From NCBI GenBank assembly GCA_020049615.1, contig JAIFKN010000096.1, forward strand, positions 1 to 13,758: DNA of 13,758 bases, given 5' to 3'. The position numbers and the translations under genes are program-made. This document shows positions 12,246 to 13,758 of the stretch, one piece after another. The DNA is from a bacterium (GTDB lineage Bacteria > Planctomycetota > UBA11346). How positions within the stretch are numbered: position 1 is the first letter of the stretch; each line of letters starts with the position of its first letter. The notes beneath the pieces are model-generated. The model had not been told where the DNA came from, made no database searches, and saw only the letters and a program-made list of their open reading frames with translations.

Positions 12246-12259
12246 CTGCGGAAATCGCA

Positions 12260-13618
12260 ATGAATCTGGGCCCCGCCGTCGATGCCCTGGCCGTGTGGCT
12301 GTCCGGACCTGATCCGGCGTGGTGGGCAGTGGCGATCAGTGTCGTCGCCATCTGGGTCCTGCCGGTCGCCGCGGTGGTGCTGCCCATCGCCGGACTCGGC
12401 CAGATCATCGAACGCAAGGTGGCGGCGGCGATGCAGCGCCGTCACGGTCCCAACACCGTCGGTCTCGACGGCGTGCTGCGCCTGGTCGTGCGCCTTTCGC
12501 TGCCCTTCCTCGGCCGCGCCAGCCAGGACCGCCTGATCGCGCGCCTGAGCGCCCTGCCCGGCATGGCCCTGGCCCGCACCCTCGGCCTCGGCCAGCTCGC
12601 AGCCGACGGGGTGAAGATGCTCGGCAAGGAGGACTTCGTCCCGGCCGGCGCCGATGGCGTGGTCTTCCGCCTGGCGCCGTATCTCGCGCTGATGGGCGCC
12701 TTCCTGCCCTTCGCCGCCATCCCCTTCGCCCAGAACGTGGTCGCGCTGGAGGTGCCGGTCGGCTCGCTCTACGCTGCCGCGGTCGGCGGCATCACCGTCA
12801 TGGCCCTGCTCATGGCCGGCTGGGGCAGCGGCAATAAATTCTCGCTGCTCGGCGGCATGCGCGCCGTGGCCCAGGTCGTGTCGTACGAGATCCCGGTCGG
12901 CCTGGCCATCGCCGGTGTGGTGCTGTGGTGCGGGACGATGGACCTGCACCGCATCGTCGCCCATCAGTACAACGCGGAGTGGTACAGCTTCCTCGGCTGG
13001 AACATCTTCCAGAGCCCGTTCCTGTTCCTGCTCGCCTGCATCCTGTTCTTCGCCGGCCTGGCCGAGTGCCAGCGCACGCCATTCGACATGGCCGAGGCCG
13101 AGAGCGAACTGGTCAGCGGCTTCAACACCGAGTACTCGGGCCTGCGCTGGGGCATGTTCGCCATGGCCGAGTACAGCGAGATGTGCCTGGTCGGCGCCAT
13201 CCTCGCCACCCTGTTCCTCGGCGGCTACCAGTCGCCGATCGGCGAGAACTGGATCATCACCCTGCCGGTGTGGCTGGAGACCATCATCCACGTCGGCATC
13301 CTGTTGGCGAAGTTCACCGCCGTGCTCGTAGTCATGGTGTGGATCCGCTGGACCCTGCCGCGCTTCCGCGTCGACCAGGTGATGCGCCTGTGCTGGCTGA
13401 CGCTGGTTCCGCTGTGCCTGGTCGCGCTGTTCGGACTGGCGGTGCCGGCAGCGTGGTTGATGGTGCAGCCTACGGCCGCCTGCCGGGCATGCTGCATCTC
13501 AGGCTGGGCATCCTCGGCCATGCCCTGGCCTGGATCGTGCCGCTGGCCATCGCCGCCGTGCTGGTGGTCCTGGCGCGGCGCAAGTACGGCCAGCAGCACC
13601 CGGCGCTCAAGCAACTGA
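12260..13618 (+). CDS. nuoH: NADH-quinone oxidoreductase subunit H (complex I), probably frameshifted near its 3' end
   Basis: This is the membrane subunit that links the quinone cavity to the proton channels. Landmarks are ERKVAAAMQRRHGPN (51-65), GNKFSLLGGMRAVAQ (191-205) and RTPFDMAEAESELVSGFNTE, all well conserved. Residues of about 70-110 are an insertion between the GPN motif and the ADGVKM helix, making the protein longer than the roughly 325 residues usual in the family. ATG 12260 has GGA at 12250-12252, seven bases upstream. As read, the last 50 or so residues (after about 403) are Cys-, Ser- and Trp-rich and look out of frame; another frame carries coding-like sequence to 13632 (see next entry). 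Either the base sequence lacks one nucleotide or the gene is damaged at its end. The conserved helices are before the break, so function may remain. Confidence 0.88.
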   Translation: MNLGPAVDALAVWLSGPDPAWWAVAISVVAIWVLPVAAVVLPIAGLGQIIERKVAAAMQRRHGPNTVGLDGVLRLVVRLSLPFLGRASQDRLIARLSALPGMALARTLGLGQLAADGVKMLGKEDFVPAGADGVVFRLAPYLALMGAFLPFAAIPFAQNVVALEVPVGSLYAAAVGGITVMALLMAGWGSGNKFSLLGGMRAVAQVVSYEIPVGLAIAGVVLWCGTMDLHRIVAHQYNAEWYSFLGWNIFQSPFLFLLACILFFAGLAECQRTPFDMAEAESELVSGFNTEYSGLRWGMFAMAEYSEMCLVGAILATLFLGGYQSPIGENWIITLPVWLETIIHVGILLAKFTAVLVVMVWIRWTLPRFRVDQVMRLCWLTLVPLCLVALFGLAVPAAWLMVQPTAACRACCISGWASSAMPWPGSCRWPSPPCWWSWRGASTASSTRRSSN

Positions 13619-13632
13619 CGGGGGCCGCATGA
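13469..13632 (+). other. Displaced C-terminal coding segment of nuoH in frame 1
   Basis: From about 13469 frame 1 takes over the coding signal: nearly every codon ends in G or C and the protein has a clear hydrophobic helix (ILGHALAWIVPLAIAAVLVV) followed by a basic ARRKYGQQ tail. It ends with TGA at 13630-13632 that overlaps the nuoI start as ATGA, the same coupling seen at nuoB/nuoC and nuoC/nuoD. This fits a single-base deletion in nuoH between about 13400 and 13480. The other reading is a separate 47-residue membrane protein from ATG 13489; no ribosome site supports it. Confidence 0.65.
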
Positions 13633-13758
13633 TCCTCGCCTGGGTCAACGGCATCTACGAGGGTGTGACCTCGTTCCTGGTCGGCATGCGCACGACGGCG
13701 CGCTTCTTCGGCGAGAACGTGCGCAATCGCGGCGGCGCCACCGCGGTCACCCGGCAGT
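13629..13758 (+). CDS. nuoI: NADH-quinone oxidoreductase subunit I (complex I), 5' end only
   Basis: The gene runs off the window after 43 codons. The visible part, with an amphipathic helix reading GIYEGVTSFLVGMRTTARFF, resembles the N-terminal membrane-associated helix of NuoI, which precedes two [4Fe-4S] motifs not reached here. The place right after nuoH and the ATGA overlap with the frame 1 stop at 13630-13632 support the call. Some uncertainty remains because no cysteine motif is visible. Confidence 0.7.
   Translation, partial: MILAWVNGIYEGVTSFLVGMRTTARFFGENVRNRGGATAVTRQ

Noticed and set aside
10873..12417. 514-codon minus-strand open frame opposite nuoD
   Set aside because: Antisense shadow of nuoD that also runs through the hairpin repeat; no recognisable domain.
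13442..13480. Programmed -1 frameshifting in nuoH
   Set aside because: I noticed no slippery X-XXY-YYZ heptamer where the frames switch; a simple one-base deletion or sequence error is the plainer explanation.

Overview
The window is a GC-rich bacterial chromosome segment carrying two evolutionarily related, membrane-bound, ion-pumping redox complexes with accessory genes between them. There are no insertion sequences, tRNAs, rRNAs or CRISPR arrays that I can see. Genus cannot be read from the sequence. The mix of an Ech-type hydrogenase, a separate nuoA-B-C-D-H-I series, a large secreted beta-helix protein, a eukaryote-like SET protein and a CCACAGAG-type intergenic repeat suggests a member of the PVC group (Planctomycetota, Verrucomicrobiota, Lentisphaerota); this is an inference of moderate to low confidence.

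Region 1 (1-2499, + strand) is the distal part of an Ech-type (group 4) [NiFe]-hydrogenase operon: the end of echB, then echC, echD, echE and echF. All metal-binding cysteines of a working enzyme are present, including both nickel CxxC motifs of EchE. EchE ends exactly at its mature C-terminus, so no protease processing should be needed. Region 2 (2524-5161, + strand) follows with almost no gaps: two class I SAM methyltransferases and a radical SAM protein with a SPASM-like cysteine tail. Tight packing suggests co-transcription with the hydrogenase, but I cannot assign a substrate. This three-gene cassette is the best candidate for an undescribed function in the window.

Region 3 (5291-9058) is a mosaic on both strands: a secreted beta-helix protein (+), an ArsC/Spx-like thioredoxin-fold protein (-), a SET-domain lysine methyltransferase homologue with an intact post-SET zinc site (+), and a hemerythrin (-). 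The SET and hemerythrin genes converge so tightly that both stop codons lie in one CTAG tetranucleotide.

Region 4 (9059-9409) is a 351-base divergent control region. It is locally AT-rich and holds a good sigma-70-like promoter for the nuo genes, a 15-base inverted repeat over its -35 box, a tandem 9-base duplication next to a 10-base palindrome, and a 12-bp hairpin.

Region 5 (9410-13758, + strand) is a complex I operon: nuoA, nuoB, nuoC, nuoD, nuoH and the start of nuoI, mostly coupled by overlapping start/stop codons. nuoEFG are absent between nuoD and nuoH. At that point sits a roughly 100-base hairpin-forming repeat. nuoH is unusually long and appears to carry a one-base frameshift near 13,470: the normal-looking C-terminal coding sequence continues in another frame and ends in an ATGA overlap with nuoI. 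Together the genes suggest an anaerobic or facultative organism moving electrons from ferredoxin (Ech and perhaps the nuoEFG-less complex I) to protons or quinone with ion pumping; the electron donor of the complex I is inferred from gene order only.
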